This document shows, one piece after another, positions 5,122 to 6,301 of a DNA stretch of 6,301 nt (within the stretch, counting starts at the first letter, position 1; each line of letters starts with the position of its first letter). The stretch covers positions 1 through 6,301 of the forward strand of contig JAJTHC010000216.1 in the NCBI GenBank assembly GCA_021299615.1, written 5' to 3'. Origin of the DNA: Vampirovibrionales bacterium. GTDB taxonomy: Bacteria > Cyanobacteriota > Vampirovibrionia > Vampirovibrionales > JAJTHC01. Both the position numbers and the translations under genes were made by a program. The notes under the pieces are model-generated. The model was not told the DNA's origin. It saw only the letters and a list, made by a program, of their open reading frames with translations, and searched no databases.

Positions 5122-6301
5122 CTATCCACCTTTGGCGATTTGGAAAATCGGCAAATAAATCGCGGCAAACATAAACAGAATAATTCCCCCACCCACAACG
5201 GTCATCAACGGTTGAATCATCTCCGTCATGGCGTGCATGGCAGCATCAACTTCGTCATCCATAAAGCCAATGGCTTTTTTAAGCATTTTTTCAAATTCCC
5301 CAGTCTGCTCCCCAATCGACATCATTTTAGTGACCATGGGGGGGAAGATACCTTCTTTTTCAAGCGTTTTAGAAATGGCTCCACCTTTCATCAAGGTTTC
5401 TTTGGCAGACGTAAAGGCATTTTGAAAGTCTACGTTAGGAATCGTGGAAGACGCCTTGTCCAAGGCTTCGGTAAGGATGACCCCTCCACTTAAAAGGGTA
5501 TTTAAGGTGGAGATAAACCGTAGCGTATACACACGAGTCACCAGCCCCCCCACAACAGGAATCTTAATAAGCAGGTGATCCACCAAAGGTTTACCAATCC
5601 CTTGACGGTAAATGTTAAACCACACGCAAATGCCTGCCACCACTAAAACCACCAGCCACCAAAAATCACAGACCAACTTACTTAAGGTAACCATCAATGT
5701 GGTAATAAAAGGCAGTTCTTCTTTTTGAGAGCTAAAGAACTCTTGAAACTGCGGAATAACAAAGGTCAGCATTAAAATAATAACACCAAAAATGATTAAC
5801 CCTGCAATAGCGGGCATGGTCATCGCTTTTTTGACTCTGGCTCGAAGCTTAAAGGCTTTGTCTCTTAATTCGTACAAGGCGAATAGGGCGTTGTCTAGTT
5901 CCCCTGTTGATTCCCCTGTTTTTAGCATGGTAATGAACAAGCGGTCAAAGGCGCCTGTTTGTGCCATGGCTTCGGAAAAAACTTTACCATTCATAACTTC
6001 TTGACGCACTTCGCCTAAAATCTGTTGAAGTTTAGGATTGCTGGTTTGTTGTTCCAAAATAAATAAGGCTTCAATCAGGGGGATCCCTGCTTGTAGAACC
6101 ACCGCCATTTGTTGCGTAAACACCAACAATTGCTTTTCAGGCAAACCAAAGGAAAAACGAAGCATTAACTTTTTGAGTTCATCTTCAGCACGCTGATCTT
6201 TGACTTGTTCCAAACTTTGCACCAATAGCCCCATTTCTCTGATCTGTTGCTTGGCATGGCGAATGTCTTTCGCTTCTAAACGGGCGTTAACAGGGTCAAA
6301 A
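5122..6301 (-). CDS. PilC/GspF-family inner-membrane platform protein, 5' end beyond window
   Basis: 392 residues are visible. The frame stays open to the right edge, and 22 codons upstream of the internal ATG at 6234 read FDPVNARLEAKDIRHAKQQIRE. That is the usual PilC/GspF pattern leading into the conserved MGLLVQSLE, so ATG 6234 is not the true start. Two T2SSF domains follow (numbering from that Met). Domain 1 (about 39-162) has QQMAVVLQAGIPLIEAL and KTGESTGELDNAL. Domain 2 (about 236-363) has LNTLLSGGVILTEALDKAS and SIGEQTGEFEKML. Membrane spans lie near 143-163, 190-208 and 342-364, as is normal for the family. The protein forms the cytoplasmic-membrane platform with the assembly ATPase in type IV pili or type II secretion; which of the two cannot be decided here. 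Only a few family residues are missing. Confidence 0.92.
   Translation of the reverse strand, partial: FDPVNARLEAKDIRHAKQQIREMGLLVQSLEQVKDQRAEDELKKLMLRFSFGLPEKQLLVFTQQMAVVLQAGIPLIEALFILEQQTSNPKLQQILGEVRQEVMNGKVFSEAMAQTGAFDRLFITMLKTGESTGELDNALFALYELRDKAFKLRARVKKAMTMPAIAGLIIFGVIILMLTFVIPQFQEFFSSQKEELPFITTLMVTLSKLVCDFWWLVVLVVAGICVWFNIYRQGIGKPLVDHLLIKIPVVGGLVTRVYTLRFISTLNTLLSGGVILTEALDKASSTIPNVDFQNAFTSAKETLMKGGAISKTLEKEGIFPPMVTKMMSIGEQTGEFEKMLKKAIGFMDDEVDAAMHAMTEMIQPLMTVVGGGIILFMFAAIYLPIFQIAKGG

Noticed and set aside
5122..6234. ATG at 6234 as the true start of the pilC/gspF gene
   Set aside because: The frame is open upstream to the window edge and encodes the usual N-terminal family pattern, so the start lies outside.

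Overview
The window is a moderately AT-rich bacterial chromosomal segment with tightly spaced genes and one repeat-filled gap. It carries envelope genes of a Gram-negative-type cell: a type IV pilin-like protein, a TonB/TolA-like periplasm-spanning protein, a MotB/OmpA-type protein and a PilC/GspF inner-membrane platform protein, plus an AMP-forming acyl synthetase. The taxon is uncertain. The TonB-like protein (an R-A-x3-S-R-x-G-G linker motif and a C-terminal FPPLPAGYRGQSVVIDF segment) reminds me of proteins from the Cyanobacteria/Melainabacteria (Vampirovibrionia) group, but this is recollection and not a search result.

Layout. Positions 1-468 (minus) hold the 5' part of a pilin-like gene that runs off the left edge. 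A 164-bp divergent spacer (469-632) carries a good extended -10 promoter reading right. It drives a two-gene operon: the TonB-like gene (633-1763) and, 11 bp later, an acyl-CoA/acyl-ACP synthetase (1775-3460). Eighteen bases further on, a convergent minus-strand motB-like gene ends (3479-4624). A 482-bp gap without a protein gene follows (4640-5121). The 3' part of a minus-strand pilC/gspF gene (5122 to the right edge) closes the window; its start lies outside.

The unusual part is the gap. It contains two diverged copies (about 160 and 151 bp) of one element in the same orientation, and a third half copy between them. The copies share short conserved islands at matched spacing. Their outer ends and one inner stem differ in sequence between copies, yet remain self-complementary within each copy. 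This looks like conserved secondary structure, either a structured RNA or a fold-back mobile repeat. It does not look like a simple duplicated spacer. One copy begins 7 bp after the pilC/gspF stop codon.

Functionally, the pilin-like protein and PilC/GspF fit a type IV pilus or type II secretion-like machine. The TonB-like and MotB-like proteins are both single-span inner-membrane proteins with periplasmic C-terminal domains. Their usual partners (exbB/exbD or tolQ/tolR; motA) are not in the window.
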